From assembly GCA_018806915.1 (NCBI GenBank), contig JAGKQI010000088.1, positions 1,116,001 through 1,180,000 on the forward strand: 64,000 bases of DNA. The letters run 5' to 3'. Shown in pieces: positions 12,253-22,355 of this stretch. The translations under genes were made by a program, and so were the position numbers. How positions within the stretch are numbered: position 1 is the stretch's first letter; each line of letters starts with the position of its first letter. This DNA comes from Phytophthora colocasiae. Lineage: Eukaryota; Oomycota; Peronosporomycetes; Peronosporales; Peronosporaceae. The notes under the pieces were generated by a model. The model saw only the letters and a list, made by a program, of their open reading frames with translations, made no database searches and was not told the DNA's origin.

Positions 12253-14505
12253 ATGGCGAGCAAGCGTCTGGACGCCGTAAAGCTGGCCAAGAGCTCTCGA
12301 TGGGAGGAGCTACGGCGTCTCGTAGACGCGGAGCCAGCCACCGCGCAACAAGTGGATTCCTATGGCATGTTACCGCTTCATTGGGCCTGCACAGAGCCGC
12401 AGTCTATTGGTGAAGGTGTGTTATTATCGTTACTTAAGGCCTTCCCCATGGGCGCCAGAGCTCCCAATACAGCTGAAATGCTGCCGCTACAGATTGCAAC
12501 CAAGGCCCAAGCGCGTATCGAGTGGCTACAAGCTCTGTTGGCCTCATATCCGGACGCAGTGCTCAAAAAGGCGCCTACCGGCGAAAATGCCGTGCAACTT
12601 GCACGTAAAGCGGGTCTGCCTAATCGCAGTATTAAGTTACTGGAAGAAATGTACCATCACGTGTGTGCCAAGGAGGGACTGCCCGATCAATTGGCCATTG
12701 AAGAGCAGGAAGCCAAGCAACAGGAGCAGCAACAAGAGGAAGAAGGACAACTCCGACCTTCTGAGAGGTTTCAAGCCATTGCAGGAGATTTACCAGTGCA
12801 ACAGCCACAGCTAGTCAGTGGCGTGCAGTATGGACAACGACAACGCAGACTCAGCAGCACCGCGTCGCTCAAGATGCGGTCGTTCTCGGATAACGACTTC
12901 TACGCTCAGCAGGTCAATGTGACTCTAGGCGCTACGGCTGGACCCAGTCCCTGGTCTCCTCGTAGAACCACGGAAAGCTCTAGACCGCAGTCAATTGTAT
13001 CGCAGAGACCTTCAACGACGGCAAGGGGTACCGGCACAGTCTCCTTACCCCCACGATGGATGAACGCTCCCAGTTGCAGTATTTGCGCACAAAAGTTCGG
13101 AACATTCAAGAAACGACATCATTGCCGCAATTGCGGACAGTCCATTTGTCGTGACCACTCTGCTCGTGAACGCATGAAGCTTCCGCATTACGGGCTTAGC
13201 GACCGCCATCGCGTTTGTGTGGTGTGTCACGATATGCTACGCAACGCCAGTCGCCAAGCAAGACAGCAGCAGATTACGATGCAGGCGGCGCAGCGTGTCG
13301 GTCAGCAGACGCGGATTAGTCAGGCTGTTGGTGGAGACGCACGTCGCTCGGATGAGGCCCAGCACTCGCCTCCCAGTATGTTGGAGCGTCATGTTTCGGC
13401 GCCGGCGCGTGCCTCGAACTCTGCTGCTGGACCGTATAAGGTGGGAAATGACGTCGCAATCAACGAACAGGTCGCGAATTTGCAGAAGCAGGTATCGCAG
13501 CTCATGGAGGAGAAGCAACAGGCCGAGATGCAGCTCCGGGTGCAAGCGGAGATGCTGAGCGATCCGGATCGCCTGACGAATGTCTCTCAAAGCAGCAACA
13601 CGAGTGGTGGTAGCGGTGGTGGTAACATACCTGTATCCCGTGACCGTCAGAACTCACTACCGATGCCGATGCAGATGCGTACAGGATCGACTACATCAGC
13701 CCCACCTGTTGCAGTACCCAACCCAGGAATTGCAATGTATCGCTCTACCGGCCAATTGCTGAACAGAACGCAGAGCGCTGGCAACTTCCGACAGGCACGC
13801 GAGATAGATATCGATAGTCCCAACTTTGGCGAGGAGCAGGCTTTAGAGCCTCCGCAGCAACCATCCAGATCCAATTCGACTGTAGGGAACCCCGCACTGC
13901 AACGGACGACACGGCTTCAGGACGCACTTAACACAATCGCCGCGGTGGAATCTACGTACGACGACATCGATGGCTCGGACTCGGATTCCGACATTGACGG
14001 ACGACAGACAGATATTGGCGACCTTCACGACGCTGATGCGGAAATTGATGACGTTGCGAAGGAGTACCTTATCGATGAAGACGATGACGATGATGATGAT
14101 GAAGAAGCGGTCGTGGAAGCGGCAAAGGCTGGCGTAGTACAAGAGGTGGAAGGTGAAACGGAAGCTGAGAGCGAGGACGATGTGGGCAGCGACACGTTAC
14201 CAGAGGTGGATGTACTTGTGAGCCTTGGACACGTGATGATGGAGAAGGGCAGCGTTAGTGCAGCCGTACAGGCGTTCACCCGTGCCGTTGAGATTCGACC
14301 GGACGACCCTGCCCTTCACTCGTTGCTTGGCCGCGCCTACTACGCGGACGAGAACTTGGAAGAGGCTGTGGCTTCCATCGCCAAATCCCTGGAGCTGGAG
14401 CCGTCAGCTACTAACTCGACGTTGCTGGGTAAGATTCTGTTCGAGAAGGGTGACCACGAGAAGGCAATTGCGGCGTACCAGCAGTCCCTGGACATGCAGA
14501 AGTAA
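12253..14505 (+). CDS. FYVE zinc-finger protein with N-terminal ankyrin-like and C-terminal TPR repeats (750 aa)
   Basis: Single exon; start is the ATG in GCCATGG context at 12253. Residues about 5-130 hold ankyrin-like helices (LPLHWACTE, LPLQIATKA). A FYVE finger lies at about residues 272-332, with CSIC, RHHCRNCGQSICRDHS and CVVCHDML, so all zinc cysteines and the R-HHCR lipid-binding core are present. The N-terminal WxxD element of classic FYVE domains is altered to W-M-N-A. A short coiled coil (VANLQKQVSQLMEEKQQAE) and long Ser/Gln-rich and acidic linkers follow. The last 100 residues form about three TPR units. FYVE domains bind phosphatidylinositol 3-phosphate on endosomes, so an endosomal adaptor role is inferred. 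The next gene begins about 200 bp downstream on the same strand. Confidence 0.88.
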   Translation: MASKRLDAVKLAKSSRWEELRRLVDAEPATAQQVDSYGMLPLHWACTEPQSIGEGVLLSLLKAFPMGARAPNTAEMLPLQIATKAQARIEWLQALLASYPDAVLKKAPTGENAVQLARKAGLPNRSIKLLEEMYHHVCAKEGLPDQLAIEEQEAKQQEQQQEEEGQLRPSERFQAIAGDLPVQQPQLVSGVQYGQRQRRLSSTASLKMRSFSDNDFYAQQVNVTLGATAGPSPWSPRRTTESSRPQSIVSQRPSTTARGTGTVSLPPRWMNAPSCSICAQKFGTFKKRHHCRNCGQSICRDHSARERMKLPHYGLSDRHRVCVVCHDMLRNASRQARQQQITMQAAQRVGQQTRISQAVGGDARRSDEAQHSPPSMLERHVSAPARASNSAAGPYKVGNDVAINEQVANLQKQVSQLMEEKQQAEMQLRVQAEMLSDPDRLTNVSQSSNTSGGSGGGNIPVSRDRQNSLPMPMQMRTGSTTSAPPVAVPNPGIAMYRSTGQLLNRTQSAGNFRQAREIDIDSPNFGEEQALEPPQQPSRSNSTVGNPALQRTTRLQDALNTIAAVESTYDDIDGSDSDSDIDGRQTDIGDLHDADAEIDDVAKEYLIDEDDDDDDDEEAVVEAAKAGVVQEVEGETEAESEDDVGSDTLPEVDVLVSLGHVMMEKGSVSAAVQAFTRAVEIRPDDPALHSLLGRAYYADENLEEAVASIAKSLELEPSATNSTLLGKILFEKGDHEKAIAAYQQSLDMQK

Positions 14506-14702
14506 GATGAGTACTTGAAAGTAGGTAGGTAGATGTCCACAGAGTTTGCAGACTGATAGATGATCCCGTAGAGCAGTTGTAAGAGCTTCTTTTCTAAATC
14601 ATCAGGACAATGAGTGAAAGTGAAGAAAAGCTATTGCACGTAGACATCCCCAGTCTCTAAAAGGGATCGTCTTGTCCCTAACAGAGACAGTTCAAAGATC
14701 CC

Positions 14703-15632
14703 ATGGCTTCTCGAGGGCTGCAATGCTTCCGATCGTTATGGGGCTCTCCGAGCGCCCTGAAACTCGCTGCCGACAGCACTGCCACGTCATACGCATCGCA
14801 GTTACTCGCACATATCCGCCGCCAAGGTTTCGACGGGATTGAGGCGAGTCTAGGTGACTTAGAAGCATTAGGAGGGGCGGACGTGGTGCTTCCACTGCTT
14901 TCTGAGAACAAGTTGGAGCTGATCGTGGGTGTTTATTCAGGGTGGGTAGACTATGAGCCCCAGAACCTGCACCAGCAGTTCGAAGGGGTGGAAACCCACG
15001 TCAAACGCTTCCGACAGCAACTGGAGACCGTCTCGAGCTTCACACAACGTCCTGCACGTATCAATGCTCACTCGGGTAGTGACCACTGGCGTCCAGGTGA
15101 CCAACGTGAGTTTCTCAGTCGTGCACATGAGATCGAGAAGGATCTGGGCTTTGAGGACATTTTATCCCATGAAACCCACCGAGGACGTATGTTCTACTCT
15201 CCCTGGCCGACATTGGCGTTGCTGGAAGAGTTCCCAAGCTTAAACCTTACATTGGACTTTAGTCATTGGTGCGTCGTTACGGAGAGACTGCTAGATGCAC
15301 CAGAGGACAATGACTGGCTGCTGAACAAGGTGGTGCCTCGTGTCCGTCATGTTCATGGACGTGTGGGAACAGAACAAGCGGCGCAACTACCGTATCCTCT
15401 TGATGACGAACTCTCTCGCAAGGAAGTCGAGCGGTTCCAGAGACTTTGGGACGCGATCTGGAACCAGCAAAGGAGTGACAAAAATTCTACCTTCACGCCA
15501 GAGTACGGACCCATTCCGTACGCCCCACGTCACCACGAAGATCAACAGTTCGAAGCTTACAACGTCGACGAACTCTGTGCGCAACAAGCTGCTGCTCAAC
15601 GTGAGAGATTCGACAAGATCATTCAAGGCTAA
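14703..15632 (+). CDS. Sugar-phosphate isomerase/epimerase-like TIM-barrel protein (309 aa)
   Basis: Single-exon gene. The chain has features of the xylose-isomerase-like / AP-endonuclease-2 barrel superfamily: an early GFDGIEASLGD strand, INAHSGSDHW in the middle, an ILSHETHRGR motif with the metal-ligand Glu/His pair, LTLDFSHW with the metal-binding Asp, and RHVHGRVGTEQ near the C-terminal side. These are the usual metal-ligand positions of sugar isomerases and epimerases. No signal peptide is visible, so a cytosolic place is inferred. The gene lies about 130 bp from the left end of the hAT element. The superfamily is likely; the substrate cannot be told. Confidence 0.75.
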   Translation: MASRGLQCFRSLWGSPSALKLAADSTATSYASQLLAHIRRQGFDGIEASLGDLEALGGADVVLPLLSENKLELIVGVYSGWVDYEPQNLHQQFEGVETHVKRFRQQLETVSSFTQRPARINAHSGSDHWRPGDQREFLSRAHEIEKDLGFEDILSHETHRGRMFYSPWPTLALLEEFPSLNLTLDFSHWCVVTERLLDAPEDNDWLLNKVVPRVRHVHGRVGTEQAAQLPYPLDDELSRKEVERFQRLWDAIWNQQRSDKNSTFTPEYGPIPYAPRHHEDQQFEAYNVDELCAQQAAAQRERFDKIIQG

Positions 15633-15758
15633 GACAAAATTGTCGCGAAGTGTATGCAAAAAGTATCTTTTTGCATACACTTCAACATGAACAGCCAATC
15701 AAAAATCTGCATTTCCGCACCAAGGTGATGATTCATTGCTAACATTAGATGAACATTG

Positions 15759-15766
15759 GTCCTTCT
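15759..15766. repeat. Left 8-bp target-site duplication of the hAT element (GTCCTTCT)
   Basis: Identical to the octamer at 20705-20712 on the far side of the element. Confidence 0.9.
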
Positions 15767-16449
15767 CACACCTTGAACAAACCAAACCACGAAACGGTCA
15801 ATAAATTGGTTTGCCTGAAAAATAAATAGATTTCCGAACCAAAATTACTGGCGACGCTGGTTTGTCGTAAGATATCCCCAGTTTTCAAACCACTGCATCG
15901 GTTCGCTGGCTGCTTCGCATGGTTACTGGTTTGAAAATCCTTGGTTGGCATTCGTTGCAAAGGAAGATCGCAACCTTTCCTGAATAGCCGCACCCTTTGA
16001 AGATATGCTGTATCCGTAGCTGCTTTGCTCTGCAAGAAGTCATTGGGGAATTTTCCACTTCATTAGCACTGCCTCCTCCGGTGTGAGAAGAGTTGACGAG
16101 TTGTTTCAAGGGAACACGACCTGTGGTCTCTTACATCACGCCGATCCAAGGCACAGGCAGCGCCTTGAGATAGAAGGTGCAGAAGGACAATTGGCCCAGT
16201 AGTACAACGGAATTGGTGATTCGAAATCAACGAATACATAGGAATCTCCCTGTAGCGGCCTTGTAGCTGGAGCAATGGCAGTAAATAATGTGAGTTCGGG
16301 AGTTGTAGTTCCTGTGCCTCCTCACGGCGCAGGCTATCCGAGATTACGTACCGCTTGGTGGCTTTACTGTGGTTCCCAAGCGCAGAGGGAACAACTCCAT
16401 TATTCTTGACTGGGGTGTTCGTGTTTCCGCCCAACTGGATGACAAAGGA

Positions 16450-18640
16450 ATACGTTGGGTGGATTTGTCTGAAGTCATGACTGTCGCGTTCAGAACAAGA
16501 TTATCCAGTTATATGGCAACACATCAAAGGCCACGAAGCATTTGGTGAAGAGCATTTGCTTGTAGCAACAAAAGTTTCAGTCGAGACTAGCCGAAAAAGG
16601 AGTCGCGCCGAGCAACTTGACCGACTTCGAAGTGCTGTTGTAACTGGAGATGACAGCCGACGAATGAATTTGCTCCTCGAAACTGTGCGCGTTATGAAAC
16701 AAATAATCTTCCTTTCCGGGTGGAGAGTACGAGGAGTCAGAACTTATTGCGGACTTTACGCTCAGTGACGAATTTCGTGTCACTATCAACAATCAGACTA
16801 TAGCGCGTTCGATTGCGGAGTTGTACTCAAGTGCCAGATCAACTGCCTGTGATTATATTGACCGTAGCAGAGTCGTAGGGTACCAATGTTCACAGTGGTT
16901 TGTGATATGTTGTCATCGAAGACTCAGAAAGCCACAAAATATCTTGGTCTTCGACTCTACTTTGTTGATCACGAGTGGAAATTCCAGTCCATCCTTTTTG
17001 GGAACTCACATGAGCCTATGTATGGTGAGAGGAGTGAAGGAAACCGCGAACCGTTCAAGAGGTGGATTCTCGAGCTGCTTAAGGACTTTAGGTTGGCTGT
17101 TAAAGATGTGTACGGGTCCACCAGCGACGCAGGCCCAGACGTCAAGTGGATGATGAAGACAGGTCTTGGACTTCAATGGGAGTGGTGTATGCCGCATCTT
17201 ACGAACGCAGCTACGAAAATGGCATTTGGAATTGTACCGCAGCGAAAAAACTCAAAGAACATTGAGATGACGGATTTAATTACGCGTATTAACAGTACAA
17301 CCTTTGCCATACGTTCAAATTCGAGCATGGGAAGCCTCTTTGCTGAGCTGTGTGAAATGGCGAACAATGGTGCTTCACGCCAGCTGGTTGAGCATAAAGA
17401 CCACCGTTTCGTTGGATTGGAGAAGGTAATTAGGCGCTTGCTGGGGAAATGGGATCAGCTTGAAGACTGGTTTCAGGAGCGAACTAACAAGGCCATACGT
17501 GATCGGAAACCTGTACCAGAGGGATTCCACTTGCCGATGACAGAGAATCTCTCCTCAGCTTTATGGATTGCTCAAACCGATTGCTGTCCTTAATGCCAAG
17601 AGTCAGAAAAGAAGATGCGAACCAAGTGGACGTGCTCCTATCGATTTTCCGACTTCGAACTACGATTTTGAACGAGATGGAGCCTATCAAGGATAGAATT
17701 CAACCGGCTTCCCGATCCGCCGTTGTACTACGAAGTGCAACACCTAACGCGCCTTGCGAAAAATACTCGTGCACTGCTAGCCAAGGCATTCCACAAGAAT
17801 TTTTTTGCTCGCTACACGGATCAGTCGCGGTTTCGACAGGTATCATATATTCCGGAGATGCAAATGCTGTTGCATCCCTCATCCAAGAATCAAGACATTA
17901 ATCTGTCAAAGATCGTGCGGCTTTGTAATGAGCAACTTGTTATCGATCCCGAACACCCCTACCTTCGACTTGATGAACGAATCATATCCCGAAATGTGAC
18001 GTCCGTGAAAGAGGCTGTGATGAATCGTCTGCGAACTCTGATGCTTCAAATTTCAAAGCAAAATGCTACAGCCACAGCCTCTCAGAATACGACTCATACT
18101 CAACCACGGTTAGTCGCCTCTATGGTAGATATGCTGGAATTACCAAGCCCTGCAGCCGCAAACAGTGTTCTCCGAAGAGCTTCTTGAATTTACAGAGGAA
18201 GAGGTTGTGGATGTCGTGCATCATGACGTGCACGAAGTTCGGGTCAACGAAGAGCCTCGACAGATGGCTAACCGATCCAAGCAGACTTCCGGGTAGTTAA
18301 CGCCCAACCTGAATCCATCCTAGCTTATTGGAAACGGCAGCATGACGAGAACAACTACCGCATTTTACCAATCGCTGCACGTGTACTCTTCGCAGTTCCA
18401 GCATCTGCGGCACAAATCGAAAGAGACTTTGGGATTACTGGAATGCTTGTACTACTCACCGAACAAGTATCTCCAAACACAATATCGATATGTGCTCATT
18501 TCTCAACAGAAACCGAAGGTTCGTTGATGTTGCAAGCTGCAAGAAACTCTCAGATGCAGAAGTTGAGGAAGCAACTCCAGCGAACGTATTAGTAGCCCTC
18601 AGTAGCCAGCAAATTGACACGCCATTCTCTGCTGAGTGGG
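16450..18640 (+). pseudogene. hAT transposase, several frameshifts
   Basis: Recognisable blocks sit in shifting frames: an N-terminal segment near 16715-16880; the catalytic-core start FTVVCDM-SSKTQK at about 16886 continuing with TKYLGLRLYFVDHEWKFQS; a conserved EWCMPHLTNAATKMAFG stretch near 17190; a long helical part to about 18180; and the hAT C-terminal dimerisation domain at about 18300-18430 (ILAYWKRQ, then PASAAQIERDFG). Frame breaks lie near 16885, 17590, 17710, 18185 and 18290. The BED finger expected at the N-terminus is not clear. The copy cannot make an intact transposase. Confidence 0.85.
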
Positions 18641-18977
18641 AACGTGAAATGGCTTCATGCACATTTGATAGCGATTAATATATCAAAATATACATTGCAT
18701 TGCTTCACGTTATGTGTGTGATCTTCCTGAGTTGGCGGCCATCTTAGTTGTGAATAAATGCTAACGTCAGATCAAAATAAGAGATGAATTTATCAAGCCC
18801 ATCTTCATTTGATGCGTGGATGAGCTGCTGTTTTGCTGGTACGTAATTCGCGTTCTCGTAGTAGTGCTCGTTGTTTAACTTTCATGGTGGCCGCCGCTCG
18901 GGCTCGAACCAACGCATCGTTATGTTTGTTAGCAGGCTCTGCGGTCAACGTTTATTCGTTGAATTTGTTTCCGATGT

Positions 18978-20438
18978 TCAGTGGATGCTGGCTTGGAGCT
19001 TCTCCACCATATCGACAAATTGCGGTGTCATTTTGTGGGCAGGTTTAGATGCCGCTAGAATCTCCGCAATACCGCTGTTAAGTTGTGCAAGTGCCGCCAA
19101 CACTGATGATCTCTCTTCAACTTCCTTCGATTTAAACGTTTTTTTTTCGTATGGTTTCGTCTTGCTGGTCATCCTTTGATCGTCGGTATGGCGGCTCAGC
19201 ATTGTGATAGGATGTGCATGGCCTTCCGAGGTCGAAGGTGTAGCGACAACTGATAAATCGGTGTGATTGTCGGTGCGGAACAATGACTTTCCTTCTACAG
19301 TAGTGTCTTGTTGGTTTGGCTGAAAATGATTCCCCAATAAATTCTTCAAACTAAGTTGACTGTTTTTTTCTTCGTTGACTTGTTTGAGAACTCGTATTTC
19401 CTGTTCAAGTCGCTTAATCTGATTGGCAGTAGCCGCTTGCGTTGCCGTGAGGCGGGACTCGAACTTTGCTTCTAACGACGAAGTATTGGAGGCCATGGTA
19501 GACTTTAATTGGTCGTGAAGTTCTTGCTGACTGCGTGTCATCTTGGTTTTGTCTGCTTTAGTTTTTTTTCAATTTCATTCTGCGACCGTTCTTGAAAAGT
19601 CTTCATTGCGTTGCCCAATTTTTTCTGCAGCTTTTGTTGAATGGTATCTTCGTTAACTTTGACTAAATTCACAACTTGGGAGCTGATCCTTTTTTCCTGT
19701 TCTCCAAGCTGAATCTCCAAAGTTTGTTGACCAGATTGTGCCTCATTGGCGGCGGCTCGTTTTGCTGCTTCAAGCTTCGCATTAAGGCGCTTCTCAATCC
19801 AATTCGATTGAAGATCTACCGCAGATTCAAAGTCGTCTTGAATCTTTCGCTGAAAGCAATCTTTCCTCCACATGCTGACAGCGAATGTGCTGTGTTATTT
19901 GAATTAATTGCTGTTTCCATTGTTGACAGAGCACCGTTGACTTTGTTTTCCAATTTATGAGCAACTGAACCAATGGCTGCAGCGATATTAGCATCAGATT
20001 GTCCATGAACACCTTTTTCGAGATCCTTCAAGCGCCTATCGATCTCGGTGGCGAGCATAGCACTCTGTTGTTTTACAGATTCCTCATAGTACTTGTGAGT
20101 ATCATCGAGGTACTCACGAATATGGCGGCTGAGACGATTTTTCCGTATCAGTAGCAGCATGAATGACATGGTCGTGGGTATGTTGACGATCTCAATCATT
20201 TTCTCCTCGCTACGTACTTGGGAATCCTGAATAGCCTTGCTCACTTCAGCTGCAAAGTTTGGGCTGCTGATCACGACGTCTTCATGAAGTAAAATCTGTT
20301 GCGATCGCTGAAAATGACTTGATAGAATGCCAGTGTCTTCGCGGTAGCTCTGCTAACAACGTCCGCCCTCTCCGACAAAGTCTCTCCTTCCACGTCTCCG
20401 TGCACTACAATGGCTGTCGACGGCAGGATATATTCCAT
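18978..20438 (-). pseudogene. Coiled-coil gene carried inside the hAT element, frameshifted
   Basis: On the strand opposite the transposase the element carries a second long coding stretch. It begins at the ATG at 20438 (M-E-Y-I-L-P-S-T), and its three long open pieces (about 20274-19816, 19873-19538 and 19541-18978) continue one another after small frame changes near 20300, 19850 and 19540. The product would be about 450 residues of mostly heptad-type helix rich in Lys, Glu, Gln and Ala, with one short hydrophobic stretch near the start (TTMSFMLLLI). I do not recognise a domain. It may be an accessory gene of this hAT family or a captured host gene. Confidence 0.6.
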
Positions 20439-20544
20439 CTGAAACAAGACAAAACGTAATGGGTTCTAGACAAGCGAAGCAGTCCTGTAGTTATAAACAA
20501 CTCTCTGTTATATCCGCAGTCCTCGTGAGATCCTCCTTCCTGTT

Positions 20545-20704
20545 TCAAACCACTTAATGGTTTGTTGAAAACGCGCTCTTGGTTTGGAGTTTCAAAAACG
20601 AAACGATTTCAAACCACGAAACGCTTTCAAACCAGGTTTGCTCGTAATTTTGGTTTGGTTCGAAAAGGCCCAGGTTTGGTTTGGTTTGGTTTGTTCAGGG
20701 TGTG
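20545..20704. repeat. Right subterminal GGTTTG-type repeats of the hAT element
   Basis: The last 160 bases contain about nine copies of GGTTTG or its inverse CAAACC, including the tandem run GGTTTGGTTTGGTTTG at the very end. The left end (15767-15930) carries several more in both orientations. Such short iterated motifs inside the termini are the usual transposase-binding sites of hAT elements. Confidence 0.75.
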
Positions 20705-20712
20705 GTCCTTCT
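20705..20712. repeat. Right 8-bp target-site duplication of the hAT element (GTCCTTCT)
   Basis: Identical to the octamer at 15759-15766. It lies about 100 bp upstream of the leucine-rich-repeat gene start. Confidence 0.9.
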
Positions 20713-20810
20713 GCTCTCTTTTCAATATAAATAGCGGGTTCTGTTCTACCTTCCTATTGCCATCAGACAGAAGAGCTATTCTCGAGCAAGTCTACTCACC
20801 TTTGACGGCG

Positions 20811-22249
20811 ATGGGTGGTGCTGTCTCCATTGGTAGAAGCGATGCCAAGACCAGTAGATTCGCGACTACCAGCCTCATCCCTACGTCCAAGGGGAAGTCG
20901 ACACCTCCACTTCCTAACAATGGAATGGGGTCCAAGCGCAAATTGACAATGCGGCACACAGTTCGGCTAGACACGGAAACAGCTCAGAAAATCCAAACGA
21001 TTGTACTGGAAATGTCGAAAACGGGGAGAGTGGAGCTCACGTCTACAGTTGATCGTGAAGGCTCTGGAGTTCCGACTGGCACGTTGACTCAATACGGGTT
21101 GTTGGCCTTACAAAACGTCCCGGATATCGTTTTCTCCATGCTTCACCTTACGGAATTAAATTTAAGATGCAACGAAATCTCGGAACTTCCCAAAGAGATC
21201 AGCGCTCTTGTGGCTTTACAGGTTCTCGTCTTGTCAAAGAATAAACTCATGACGGATTAACGAAGCTCTCAAAGTTGCGGGTGTTGGAGGTTGCAAGTAA
21301 TCAACTCAGTGCTCTACCTTATAATTTGGGTAGAATGGAGTCACTCGAAGTACTTCTCGCTAACCGGAACCAGATCGTAAAGCTTCCAGATAGTATTGGT
21401 TACTGTATGAAGCTCCGAATCTTAAACGTTTACAATAATGAGCTCACAGAGCTCGGAAAGCCCGTAAGCATCTTACCAGAACTGGTGGATCTCAATGTGA
21501 GCAACAATCAACTCACCAAACTCCCAAACGAGCTGCTACGGTGGAAAAATTTGCGTCGGTTGCTTCTCCAAGTGAATCGTCTCGAGTCTTTACCGTCTTT
21601 CGACGCCATGTGTAACCTTGAGGTCTTGCAATTGCAGCAAAATCAACTGAAATGCCTGCCCAGTATGAAAAACCTCGTGCACTTGATCAAACTCGACGCC
21701 AACAGTAACGAAATCGCCCATTTACCAACTGAAGTTGCTCATATGACAGCATTGGCGCACCTCAATCTCCGTCGGAATCAAATCAAGCAGATCCCTCCTC
21801 AACTCGGTCGCTGTTTGTCGCTCGAGATCCTGGATCTTGGAGCCAACCCCATCGATTCTCCGATACCTGCGGGATTCGCAGAGCTTTCGAAATTACGTAC
21901 CTTGTTGCTGGACGGCTGTAATATTACCGTTCTACCGATCGAGCTCATTGGACTCAGTAGTGTGTGTAGAGTGCATTTGGGCGCTCGTTTGAAAATGGAC
22001 GACCCAGAGACTTGTGAAGTAGTGCTGGGTCTTCGAGATAGCTGCAGTCGGAAAGGAGGTTGGCTTAAGACTGGAGACTGGAAGACAGACCCTCGAACGG
22101 AAAGCATGTCGTCACTTGTATGGGAGCTTTACGATGAACTCGAGGGACAAATACCGGACGAACCTGCAAGAAAAAGTAGAGTAACAGGTGGTGAAGGTAG
22201 TTCCGACTTCTTCGCTGGACGAGAATCCTTCTCGAAAAAGTGTAAATAG
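20811..22249 (+). pseudogene. Leucine-rich-repeat protein gene with a frameshift, N-myristoylation signal
   Basis: The start MGGAVS fits the N-myristoylation pattern (Gly2, Ser6), so the protein was probably membrane-attached. From residue about 100 on, LxxLxLxxNxLxxLP repeats of about 23 residues follow; some dozen units are visible, of the plant/amoeba intracellular (Ras-group) type. After residue about 146 the frame breaks near 21247-21262: the 5' frame reaches a stop, while the next frame continues the repeats at once. Repeat spacing across the break is about three residues short, so a small deletion is more likely than a single wrong base; an intron does not fit. The TATA-like TATAAATAG at about 20728 and the hAT end at 20704 form the upstream region. 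It could still be functional if the break is an assembly error. Confidence 0.75.
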
Positions 22250-22355
22250 CATCCAGGATAATGAGAGCGGGATATCCTTAAAAAACAACAGTAGAGGTTC
22301 GAGATGAGTTCGCAATTCTTGATCTTGATGGGTTCTACGTACTACCTTTCCCGGT

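Larger units (their letters stand above)
15767..20704. mobile_element. hAT DNA transposon, full length but degenerate
   Basis: Both ends are defined. The left end reads CACACCTTGAACAAACC and the right end, inverted, reads CACACCCTGAACAAACC, a terminal inverted repeat with one mismatch. Directly outside, GTCCTTCT occurs at 15759-15766 and again at 20705-20712, an 8-bp target duplication as made by hAT transposases. The element is 4,938 bp long. It holds a broken plus-strand hAT transposase and a broken minus-strand coiled-coil gene. Flanking genes are the isomerase (left, 134 bp away) and the leucine-rich-repeat gene, whose ATG lies 107 bp from the right end. Confidence 0.93.
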
